Source of the DNA: CAZLYK01 sp964563495
GTDB taxonomy: Bacteria; Acidobacteriota; Blastocatellia; RBC074
Direction of reading: 5' to 3'
Assembly (NCBI GenBank): GCA_964563495.1
Contig: CAZLYK010000146.1
Coordinates: 1-14,019 of the forward strand
DNA length: 14,019 nucleotides
Shown here: piece after piece, positions 1 through 5,990 of the stretch
How positions within the stretch are numbered: the stretch's first letter is position 1
How the letters are laid out: the number at the start of each line of letters is the position of its first letter
Translations under genes and position numbers: made by a program
Notes under the pieces: generated by a model
What the model saw: the letters and a program-made list of their open reading frames with translations, nothing else
Told to the model about the DNA's origin: nothing
Database searches by the model: none

Positions 1-255
1 GTTGAGGTACTCGATAGGATCAGAGGGTATTCAGATAAATAAACTGAGAGCTTGGTAATCAATAAGATAGGGATGGTCAGTCCGGTCAGACGCTGAAAAG
101 CAGCCCTTCAGCCCCGAAAAACCGAAAATCGCAAGTAACAAGCCTGAAGAGACAAGTAAGATAGAGTAACTTAGCGAATAACAGACAGGCTTCGGCCGAT
201 GCGCCGCAATGGCGCAGTCGATTCAATTCAGTTAGTAACAAATCAGATTGACTGT

Positions 256-1110
256 TTAGGTTTTAGCTAGCGCCTTGATCCGATTGGGATCGATGAGCAA
301 GGCGAAATCGTCTCCGAGAGCTTTGCGGTCTTGAGCGACCCAGGCCTTGGAGTGTTCAAAGATGCTGATCAGGAAAAGCCTGAAGAGGTAATGAGTGGAC
401 GAACGGCAGGGCCGGCGTTCAAGTTTGTGAGAGACTTTCTTGACGGAGTTTGAGCGTTCACAAGCCGAACGGAGTTTCATGAGATCTTTGAATTTTGGGC
501 TGTCGCGGGCAATCTTGGGATAGAGTCTGGGATCGGAATCGGAACGGACATAAACAGTCGGGCTCATCAGGGTCTCGGGCTGGCACAAGACCTTGTGGGG
601 GCAATCATTGAGGTGAGATTGCCAGACGGTTTTGCCGTCAAGATGAGTCGGACGCTTGACGGGGCAATTAAAGATGATGCGATGATTTGGGGTGGAACTG
701 TGACGACGCATGGGCAGGTTGGCGGGACAAAGTGGGACGCCGTCGGAGTTGATTTGTTGAGCGGTGCCGGAAGCGAGCGGGAGGCCGTGACGCGGGTTGA
801 GAGCGATGACCGGGTCGATCTTCTTGGCGAGCAGGTACTGGTAAATGCCGCGGCCATCGTGACCTGCATCGTAGATGGCGGCGGAGATCGAAATGGCCAG
901 ATTGTTTTCGGCGGCGGCTTTGCCGAAGCGATCGAGGCTCTTGAGCGAGAGAGTGAAGTCGGATTCGGAGGCTTGACCGAAATGGATGTGGACGGGCAGG
1001 TCGTGGGAGCCGAAATTGACGATGTGTTGATAGAAAGTGTGGCCGAAATAGAAGTCCACGTCATTCGAAGGAGCGTTCGAGGTAATTGTTTGTGGACGAC
1101 GCGGGACCAT
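256..1110 (-). pseudogene. DDE transposase remnant, 5'-truncated
   Basis: The 284-residue reading frame matches the C-terminal two thirds of a DDE insertion-sequence transposase. Visible landmarks are a DFYFGHTFY segment near residues 19-27, the catalytic-core strand AIYDAGHD near 78-85 (second acidic residue), IDPVIALNPR near 98-107, a Cys-Pro pair at 128-129 and another at 149-150, and the terminal helix with RSACERSN near 214-221, whose Glu219 is the likely third catalytic acid. The first catalytic Asp and the N-terminal DNA-binding part are absent. In the same frame a TGA lies a few codons upstream of the ATG, so the gene is broken at its 5' end. I could not find terminal inverted repeats. 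It lies 68 bp downstream of the ATPase gene on the same strand. The exact IS family is not assigned; an IS4/IS1182-like DDE group is a guess. Confidence 0.75.
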
Positions 1111-1178
1111 TCGAACGCGAAGAAATCAGCCGGCGTCCCATAGGAAGTCGAACCGGCCAAGCGCAACTTCCTCTCGGC

Positions 1179-2321
1179 TCACTTGCCTGCGATGTGTGCG
1201 GCGAGACGGTCAAGGGTCAGGAATTGCACTTCGCTGCCGCTGTAATTTTGGGTGAAGGCAGGCCGGGCGTCAGGGGTCGTCACCAGCAATGTTGCCTTGG
1301 GATAGGCGCGGGCGAAGACCAGCAGGTTCGCCGGATTGAAATCACGAGCCGACCATTTGCATTCGATGGCCGTCGGACTTTTCCCTCGCGGCGCCCAGAT
1401 CAAGTCCACTTCGTGACCTTGCTTGTCCCGCCAGTAACGCAGGCCGGCGCTCTGAAGCTGCGCGGTGAGTTCGTTGAGGACGTAGTGTTCCCAGAGTTGG
1501 CCCAGGTCGTCGGGCCGCAGGCTGGTCCAGCCGCGATGGGCGCAGACGAAGCCGGTGTCGAAGCCATAGACTTTGGGGGCGGCGATGATTTCGTTGCTGC
1601 GGCGGGAACTGAACGGTCGGAGCACCAGGGCCACGGAGGTGGCTTCGAGGACGGCGAGATAGTTCGTGATGGTGGTGCGGCTGACTTCGCACGGCGCGGC
1701 GAATCTGGTTGCTTCAAAAATGCCGCCGCTCTGGGCCAGGAGAAGTTCCACGAATCGCTGGAAGGAACCGCGGCGCTCCAGCCGGAAGAGTTCCTGGATG
1801 TCCTTGGCCCAGTAGGCATCGATCCATTCCTGGAAATCGCGTTCGGGCAATTCCGGCGACAGGAAGAAGGGCGGCAGCCCACCATGCAGCAGGCGATGCG
1901 GGAGATCGGTGTCGCCAAAGTCGGCCAGATCTGCCTCGATCATCGGGGTGAGCCACAGCTCCGTCTTGCGCCCGGCGAGCGTGTCACGAAAGCGGCGGCT
2001 CGCGCCCAATGTCGAGGAGCCAGTGGCCAGGAGGCGGACGGTAGGAAAGTGGTCGGCGGCGATCTTGAGCAATTCAGAAGGGTTGGGCAAGCGATGCACT
2101 TCGTCCAGGACCACTCGTTTGCCGCGCAGCCCGTGCAGAAAAGCTTCCGGGTCTTCCATCGCCCGCCGGACGCGCGGCAGTTCGCAATCGAAATACTCGA
2201 CAGATGTGAGGGACTGGGCCAGCCAGGTCTTGCCAGCGCGGCGTACGCCCCGCAACCAGAGGATGGAGCGGCGGCGCCATTCCTGCTCAATGCGTTCGAG
2301 CCAAAAACGACGCTTTACCAT
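1179..2321 (-). CDS. AAA_14/DUF4143 family ATPase
   Basis: This 380-residue protein has the standard architecture of the AAA_14-DUF4143 family. The Walker A motif GVRRAGKT is at residues 25-32, Walker B VVLDEVH at 70-76, and an ATGSS sensor-like strand at 99-103. A helix-turn-helix-like stretch around 212-227 (VSRTTITNYL) belongs to the DUF4143 part. The C-terminal region carries a PD-(D/E)XK-like set: Glu283, Asp306 in GHEVDLIW, and Glu320-x-Lys322 in AIECKW. Length is normal for the family and the gene looks intact. Members are common in accessory and mobile regions. Their role is poorly defined; toxin-antitoxin-like or DNA-related functions have been proposed, and I do not assign one. No strong ribosome site precedes the ATG at 2321. 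The transposase remnant just downstream fits an accessory location. Confidence 0.9.
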   Translation of the reverse strand: MVKRRFWLERIEQEWRRRSILWLRGVRRAGKTWLAQSLTSVEYFDCELPRVRRAMEDPEAFLHGLRGKRVVLDEVHRLPNPSELLKIAADHFPTVRLLATGSSTLGASRRFRDTLAGRKTELWLTPMIEADLADFGDTDLPHRLLHGGLPPFFLSPELPERDFQEWIDAYWAKDIQELFRLERRGSFQRFVELLLAQSGGIFEATRFAAPCEVSRTTITNYLAVLEATSVALVLRPFSSRRSNEIIAAPKVYGFDTGFVCAHRGWTSLRPDDLGQLWEHYVLNELTAQLQSAGLRYWRDKQGHEVDLIWAPRGKSPTAIECKWSARDFNPANLLVFARAYPKATLLVTTPDARPAFTQNYSGSEVQFLTLDRLAAHIAGK

Positions 2322-2322
2322 A

Positions 2323-2350
2323 AGTCATCATAATGCCGTTTGGTATGACT
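2323..2350. promoter_or_regulatory. Possible operator overlapping the ATPase start region
   Basis: AGTCAT at 2323-2328 and its reverse complement ATGACT at 2345-2350 form an inverted pair whose centres are about 22 bp apart, two helical turns. The pair sits immediately upstream of the ATPase start codon, where an autoregulatory or promoter-overlapping site would lie. The arms are only 6 bp, so chance is a real alternative, and no -10/-35 pair was convincing here. Confidence 0.2.
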
Positions 2351-2393
2351 AAACGCAAGTCTGCTTTCGTTTGATTTTGTCAGCCGGGATTCA

Positions 2394-2505
2394 AAGAAAT
2401 AGACAGGATTAACAGGATTTTCACAGGATTAAACAGGATCAAAGACAAGGCAGAACAAAATCCTGTTTAATCCTGTGAAAATCCTGTTAATCCTGTCTAT
2501 TTCTT
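2394..2505. repeat. 46-bp perfect inverted repeat, CAGGAT family (complete copy)
   Basis: The left arm 2394-2439 and right arm 2460-2505 are exact reverse complements over 46 bp, with a 20-nt loop. Each arm holds four CAGGAT cores; in the left arm they start at 2404, 2413, 2424 and 2434, that is every 9-11 bp. The arm opens with AAGAAATAGACAGGATTAAC, the head shared by most copies in this window. It lies between the divergent ATPase and M28 peptidase genes, so it is not positioned as a terminator for either. There is no coding potential. The family looks like a dispersed palindromic intergenic element (REP/BIME or MITE-like). I see no associated transposase for it here. Confidence 0.95.
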
Positions 2506-2584
2506 CTCATTGCCCACATACTTGATATTACTCATGGGACGCCTCCCAGGCAGTATCCCGGGCCGCTACGCGGCGAAATCCGAT

Positions 2585-2592
2585 AGAGGAGG
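2585..2592 (+). promoter_or_regulatory. Shine-Dalgarno site fixing the peptidase start
   Basis: AGAGGAGG lies 4 nt before the ATG at 2597. The frame stays open upstream to an ATG at 2510, but that start has no ribosome site and would put 29 polar residues before the signal peptide. The site therefore selects 2597. Confidence 0.85.
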
Positions 2593-2596
2593 AATA

Positions 2597-4297
2597 ATGA
2601 AGAAAAGTTCACCCATCGTAAGTTCGGCCGGGCTCATCCGCCTGGTCATGGTTATCATCGCGGCAATTGTCTTGGTCGGGCTCGGCGCGCAGGGGCCCGC
2701 CCAGGATCTGGCGACGGTCAGCCAGCCGGCGCCGGGGCTCTCATCGATTCGCCAGGAAGACCTGCGCGCCGATCTATTCTTCTTTGCTTCGGACGCGCTG
2801 CGCGGGCGGCTGATTAACACCCAGGAGAATCTGATTGCGTCGGAGTTTTTGAGATATCGATTTGAGCAGATGGGGTTGGCGCCCGCGGCGCCGGGCTATT
2901 TTCAGAACTACAATCTGGTGACCACGACGCTCGGCCAGGGCAACGCGCTGCAGATCATGGAGAACGGCGCTGCGCGACCGCCGCTGGAGCATGGTCGGGA
3001 CTATTACGCGCAGCGTTTCAGCGCCACGGTGCACGCGCGGGGGCCCGTCGTCTTTGCCGGCTTCGGGATCACGGCGCCGGATCTGGGCTACGACGATTAC
3101 CGGGCGAGCGATCGGATCAGAGGGGCGATCGTGCTCGTGATCGACCACGAACCGGGCGAGCGCGATCCGAACAGCCCGTTCAATGGCGTCGTCAGGTCGG
3201 AACAGGCTGCGCCGATTCACAAGGCGCGGGCCGCGCAGGCGAAGGGTGCAGCCGGCATCCTGTTCGTATCCGACGTCCATAACCACCCCGAGGGGGGCGT
3301 CATGCGAAATCCTTGGGCTGCGCAGTCTTTACGCGCCGGCGGTTATTCGATCGAAGCGTGGATGGCAGGCGTGCGTATTCCGGCGATGATGGTCTCGGTC
3401 GACCTGGCCGGTCAGCTCGTCAAGGGCGCCGGCAAGACGCTTGCCGACCTGGCGAAATCATCCGAAACAGAGCGCGGCATCGAGGCTGTTCCGTTACAGG
3501 GTGTTGAGGTGGACATGACGGCCGCGGTCAATCGCCAACTCGTGCCTGACCGGAACGTGATCGCGAAGATAGAGGGTACCGATCCGCAATTGAGAGACGA
3601 GTGCGTCATCATCTCCGGCCACATAGATCACGACGGCGCCAATGGCGCCCAGATCTTCAACGGAGCGGACGACAACGGATCGGGTGCGGTCGGCGTGCTC
3701 GCCATTGCAAAGGCATACTCCGACGCGGCCAAAGCGGGCCACCGGCCCAGGCGAACGGTGCTCTTCGCCGAGTTCAACTCGGAGGAGCGAGGGATGCTTG
3801 GGTCGCACGCTTACACCGAAGCTCCGCTCATGCCGCTCGATAAGACCATTGCAGTCCTCAACATGGATATGATCGGCCGCGATGAGGAAGTCCCGCCGCA
3901 AGGCGGACCGCGCTTCAACGGTCTGGATGTGCAGACCGCCGAGTCAAACCGCAACGCGATGAACGTCATCGGAACTGTCCGGACGCCGGATCTGAGAAGA
4001 GAGATAGACCGCGTGAACAAGATGATTGGCCTGGAGATACGGTATCGCTACGACAACAACGCCTCACAACTGCTGGCGCGAAGCGATCACTGGCCCTTTA
4101 TCCAGCACGGCATCCCGGGCCTCTGGTTCTTTACCGGGCTGCATCCTGATTACCACCAGACGGGTGATCGACCGGAGAAAATCAACTACGACAAGATGGA
4201 GCGCATCCTCAAGCTCCTCTATCAGGTGAGTTGGGATGTGGCTAACTCGAAAGGCCGGCCGGCGCTGCTGCCGCGCAGAGCGAAGAGACAGGATTGA
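2597..4297 (+). CDS. Secreted zinc aminopeptidase, family M28, with PA domain
   Basis: The 566-residue protein hydrolyses peptides with a co-catalytic zinc pair, probably outside the cytoplasm. An N-terminal signal peptide is visible: two Lys, then a hydrophobic stretch around residues 15-32 (LVMVIIAAIVLVGLG). A protease-associated (PA) domain occupies roughly 155-230, with GPVVFAGFGI and AAGILFVSD. The M28 core shows every expected metal ligand: His342 in SGHIDH, Asp358 in GADDNGSG, the Glu396-Glu397 pair in FNSEERGMLGS (general base and ligand), Asp424 in NMDMIGR, and His520 in DYHQTGD. The start at 2597 follows AGAGGAGG. The last codons read KRQD and the TGA lies inside the left arm of the 4283-4373 inverted repeat, so the tail is repeat-derived. 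It is transcribed alone and converges on the outer-membrane protein gene. Substrate is unknown. Confidence 0.93.
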   Translation: MKKSSPIVSSAGLIRLVMVIIAAIVLVGLGAQGPAQDLATVSQPAPGLSSIRQEDLRADLFFFASDALRGRLINTQENLIASEFLRYRFEQMGLAPAAPGYFQNYNLVTTTLGQGNALQIMENGAARPPLEHGRDYYAQRFSATVHARGPVVFAGFGITAPDLGYDDYRASDRIRGAIVLVIDHEPGERDPNSPFNGVVRSEQAAPIHKARAAQAKGAAGILFVSDVHNHPEGGVMRNPWAAQSLRAGGYSIEAWMAGVRIPAMMVSVDLAGQLVKGAGKTLADLAKSSETERGIEAVPLQGVEVDMTAAVNRQLVPDRNVIAKIEGTDPQLRDECVIISGHIDHDGANGAQIFNGADDNGSGAVGVLAIAKAYSDAAKAGHRPRRTVLFAEFNSEERGMLGSHAYTEAPLMPLDKTIAVLNMDMIGRDEEVPPQGGPRFNGLDVQTAESNRNAMNVIGTVRTPDLRREIDRVNKMIGLEIRYRYDNNASQLLARSDHWPFIQHGIPGLWFFTGLHPDYHQTGDRPEKINYDKMERILKLLYQVSWDVANSKGRPALLPRRAKRQD

Positions 4298-4373
4298 CAG
4301 GATTTCTTCAGGATTTGACAAGACCATTCATGTCTTGTCAAATCCTGAAGAAATCCTGTCAATCCTGTCTCTT
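4283..4373. terminator. 42-bp perfect inverted repeat between convergent genes (CAGGAT family)
   Basis: Arms 4283-4324 and 4332-4373 are exact reverse complements over 42 bp with a 7-nt loop. The arms contain GACAGGATTGACAGGATT, a variant of the family head. The peptidase stop codon (4295-4297) is inside the left arm and the OMP stop (4378-4380) is 5 bp beyond the right arm. By position it can act as a bidirectional terminator. On the plus strand a short T-run (4372-4376) follows the stem, and on the minus strand there is none. The repeat identity is certain; the terminator role is inferred. Confidence 0.8.
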
Positions 4374-4377
4374 TTTC

Positions 4378-4971
4378 TCAGAATCGAAAGCCGAATCCGG
4401 CGGAGAGCTGCAGGTTATGAGTCGTTCGTGTTGGATACCCCCTATCCCGGAAGCGAATGATCGTGTCCCCCAGATCGAACCGGACTGCGGTGCTTCGTGA
4501 TGGGTAAAATTCAAGCACGCCCCCCGCGTCGAGTGCGAATTCGGTAGTCCGGTAAAAGAGGATCACGGCGGGGCAGAGCGCGCCGGGCGGACAAAGCAGG
4601 AGCCGCTTGTCAAAATGGACGAATCCCGGTCTGATTTTGGCAAAGACGCCGAGCCGGTCCGAGCGCTTGCCCGCCTTGACTCCGAACAGGCCCTGTAATT
4701 TCCGCCCCCCGCGAGAGGCATTTTCATCCCGCTCGGGAAAGACGTTGAATTCGGCCTCCGCTCCCAGATAGCGGTTGATATTCCAGGTAACTCTGCCGCC
4801 TGCTCCGAGGTCGTTTACCGAGAAATTGGGATTGATCCGGCTGAAGCGCAGAAGAGAAAACTGAGCGCCGACCTCGAATCCGGGCGTCTCGGATTGCCCT
4901 TTGACCGGGCTGCTCAAAACGGTTAGGGACAGGCTGATGAGCGCAATCGAATAAAAAAACCTCTTGAACAT
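4378..4971 (-). CDS. Small outer-membrane beta-barrel protein
   Basis: This 197-residue protein begins with a signal peptide: basic MFKR, then a hydrophobic run to about residue 20, with likely cleavage near 25 before QSETP. The mature part is made of alternating amphipathic strands (FEVGAQFSLLRF, AGGRVTWNI, YLGAEAEFNVF, LQGLFGVKAG, GVFAKIRPGFVHF, FALDAGGVLEFY, AVRFDLGD, LQLSAGFGFRF) and ends in Phe, the usual C-terminal signal for barrel assembly. The size suits an eight-stranded OmpA/OmpX-like barrel. A Cys pair (CPPGALC) sits in a probable extracellular loop. AAGGAGAAGG just before the ATG is a good ribosome site. It is divergent from cas6 and convergent with the peptidase. Specific function is not recognisable. 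Confidence 0.77.
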   Translation of the reverse strand: MFKRFFYSIALISLSLTVLSSPVKGQSETPGFEVGAQFSLLRFSRINPNFSVNDLGAGGRVTWNINRYLGAEAEFNVFPERDENASRGGRKLQGLFGVKAGKRSDRLGVFAKIRPGFVHFDKRLLLCPPGALCPAVILFYRTTEFALDAGGVLEFYPSRSTAVRFDLGDTIIRFRDRGYPTRTTHNLQLSAGFGFRF

Positions 4972-5010
4972 TATTCCTTCTCCTTTCCAACTATATGCAA
5001 ACGTGCTTTG

Positions 5011-5040
5011 ATAATCTTTTATAATCTATAATCCATAATA
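5011..5040. repeat. Tandem ATAATC motif in the AT-rich divergent spacer
   Basis: ATAATC occurs at 5011, 5021 and 5028, and ATAATA at 5035, with spacings of 10, 7 and 7 bp. The stretch is markedly AT-rich against GC-rich surroundings and lies upstream of the outer-membrane protein gene. It may simply be the melting region of its promoter, or a short degenerate repeat of the kind seen in intergenic DNA. Confidence 0.6.
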
Positions 5041-5048
5041 CTTAGCAA
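5018..5048 (-). promoter_or_regulatory. Candidate sigma70-type promoter for the OMP gene
   Basis: Reading the minus strand, TTGCTA (5048-5043) and TATAAA (5023-5018) resemble -35 and -10 elements with a 19-bp spacer, slightly long. The -10 element is about 45 bp upstream of the ATG, leaving room for a short leader with the AAGGAGAAGG ribosome site. The AT-rich context offers other registers, so the exact boxes are uncertain. Confidence 0.3.
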
Positions 5049-5100
5049 GAACCGCGCCAGGCTGAAATCCAACTGAGTCACATTTATTTGAACCGTGGAG

Positions 5101-5131
5101 TGGGTGATTTCACCCGATGGTTGGGTGACTT
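5101..5131. promoter_or_regulatory. GGGTGA operator-like sites upstream of cas6
   Basis: GGGTGA-TT-TCACCC (5102-5115) is an inverted repeat with 6-bp arms. A second copy of the left half in the same orientation, TGGGTGACTT, starts at 5122, exactly 21 bp after TGGGTGATTT at 5101. Two-turn spacing and a position 33-60 bp before the cas6 ATG suggest a regulator-binding site. A TTGACA at 5130-5135 could be a -35 box, but no matching -10 fits before the start codon at 5164. Confidence 0.35.
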
Positions 5132-5163
5132 GACACAAACAATCAGTAATTCTTGATTGGAAG

Positions 5164-5970
5164 ATGCGATTACTTATCAGACTGATACCGTTGAGCGATC
5201 CGGCTTCATTGCCGCTGGACAATCACCCGTTTGCGTCGCTGATCTACCGGTCGGTATGGGTGGCCGCGCCGGATTATGCCGAGTTTTTGCACGAAGAGGG
5301 TTATCCGGCTCACGAGGAATTGCAGGGTGATGAGGCGAAGCCGGGGCAGCGTGAGCATAAGAGATTCAAATTTTTCGTCTTTTCAAGGATCGAGCAGCCG
5401 GGAAAGAGGATAGCCGGTGGGCGGCAATGGCTGGGGCGGCGGCCGGTCGAGTGGCGTGTCTCTTCGCCGATTGACGAGCAGATGGAGTTGCTGGCTGCCG
5501 GGCTGGTGGCCCAGGGTGTGTTGAGCATAGGTGATCAAGACGGAGAGGCGGAGTTCGGCGTCTCAGAGATTGTCGAGGTCCCCGCACCGGTATTTACACG
5601 GCGGATGAGGTTTAAGACCATCTCGCCGCTGTTTGTCGCAGTGGATGAGCAGAAGCCGGATGGCGGACGCACCAAGCAGCATCTGCGTGCTGAGGATCCG
5701 CGGTTTGCCCAAAGGGTGAGATCGAACCTGATCAGGAAGTATCAGGCGCTGACCGGGAGCGAACCGGAAGACGAAGAGTTCGAGTTTGAGTTTGAGGGCC
5801 GGCCCAAATCACAGTTGGTGCAGTACAAGGGAACACACCATCATTGCTATATGGGAGAGTTTACGGTAAATGGGAGCGAGGAATTGATCCGGCTCGGATG
5901 GGAATGCGGTTTCGGAGAAGCAAACTCGAAGGGTTTCGGGATGGTCAATGGAAGAAATAGACAGGATTAA
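5164..5970 (+). CDS. cas6: CRISPR-associated endoribonuclease Cas6 (orphan)
   Basis: Cas6 cuts CRISPR precursor RNA within each repeat in type I and III systems. This 268-residue protein starts MRLLIRLIPL, the first strand of a RAMP ferredoxin fold. It has LIYRSV at 26-31 and the family segment YAEFLHEEGY at 38-47, where His43 is a candidate catalytic base. FKFFVFSR follows at 68-75 and the second-domain strand MRFKTISPLFV at 148-158. The diagnostic glycine-rich loop GWECGFGEANSKGFGMV is at 245-261, close to the C-terminus as expected. Length is normal. The final residues after the loop, NGRNRQD, run into a repeat copy that supplies the stop codon. The only upstream ribosome-site candidate is TTGGAAG directly abutting the ATG. 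No array, other cas gene or Cas effector is in the window, so it is either solitary or works with loci elsewhere. Confidence 0.88.
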   Translation: MRLLIRLIPLSDPASLPLDNHPFASLIYRSVWVAAPDYAEFLHEEGYPAHEELQGDEAKPGQREHKRFKFFVFSRIEQPGKRIAGGRQWLGRRPVEWRVSSPIDEQMELLAAGLVAQGVLSIGDQDGEAEFGVSEIVEVPAPVFTRRMRFKTISPLFVAVDEQKPDGGRTKQHLRAEDPRFAQRVRSNLIRKYQALTGSEPEDEEFEFEFEGRPKSQLVQYKGTHHHCYMGEFTVNGSEELIRLGWECGFGEANSKGFGMVNGRNRQD

Positions 5971-5990
5971 CAGGATTTTGACAGGATTAA
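5952..5990 (+). repeat. Solo half-copy of the CAGGAT repeat between cas6 and the kinase
   Basis: These 39 nt match the left arm of the 2394-2505 inverted repeat with one mismatch (C to G at the TTTTCACAGG position). There is no complementary right arm. It contains the cas6 stop codon (5968-5970) and ends exactly where the kinase ATG begins. AGGA at 5983-5986, 4 nt before that ATG, is the only visible ribosome-site candidate for the kinase, so the repeat appears to supply translation signals. Confidence 0.9.

Noticed and set aside
200..216. Small hairpin TGCGCC-GCAAT-GGCGCA downstream of the transposase remnant
   Set aside because: Arms of 6 bp without a T-run on either strand are expected by chance in GC-rich sequence. 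The rest of 1-255 showed no gene or IS end I could support.
595..1143. Plus-strand frame of 182 codons opposite the transposase remnant
   Set aside because: The opposite strand carries clear transposase motifs. This frame reads as their complement, with no independent support.
1086..2333. Long plus-strand open frame (415 codons) opposite the AAA_14 ATPase
   Set aside because: It is the antisense shadow of a clear ATPase with Walker motifs. The translation is Gly/Ala/Glu-rich with no recognisable domain or ribosome site.
2394..2505. CRISPR array suggested by periodic CAGGAT units near cas6
   Set aside because: The units are 9-11 bp apart within palindromic arms, with no 30-40 bp unique spacers and no 25-37 bp direct repeats. 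No array is visible anywhere in the window.
2510..2560. Promoter boxes for the peptidase (TTGATA at 2522, CAGTAT at 2551)
   Set aside because: The spacer is 23 bp, too long for a sigma70 promoter, and no better pair was found.
2510..2596. Upstream extension of the peptidase to an ATG at 2510
   Set aside because: It adds 29 residues before a well-formed signal peptide and lacks a ribosome site, whereas 2597 has AGAGGAGG 4 nt upstream.
5050..5100. Single CRISPR-repeat-like stretch (GGCTGAAATCCAAC) upstream of cas6
   Set aside because: Only one copy is present and no second repeat with a spacer follows, so nothing supports an array or degenerate leader.
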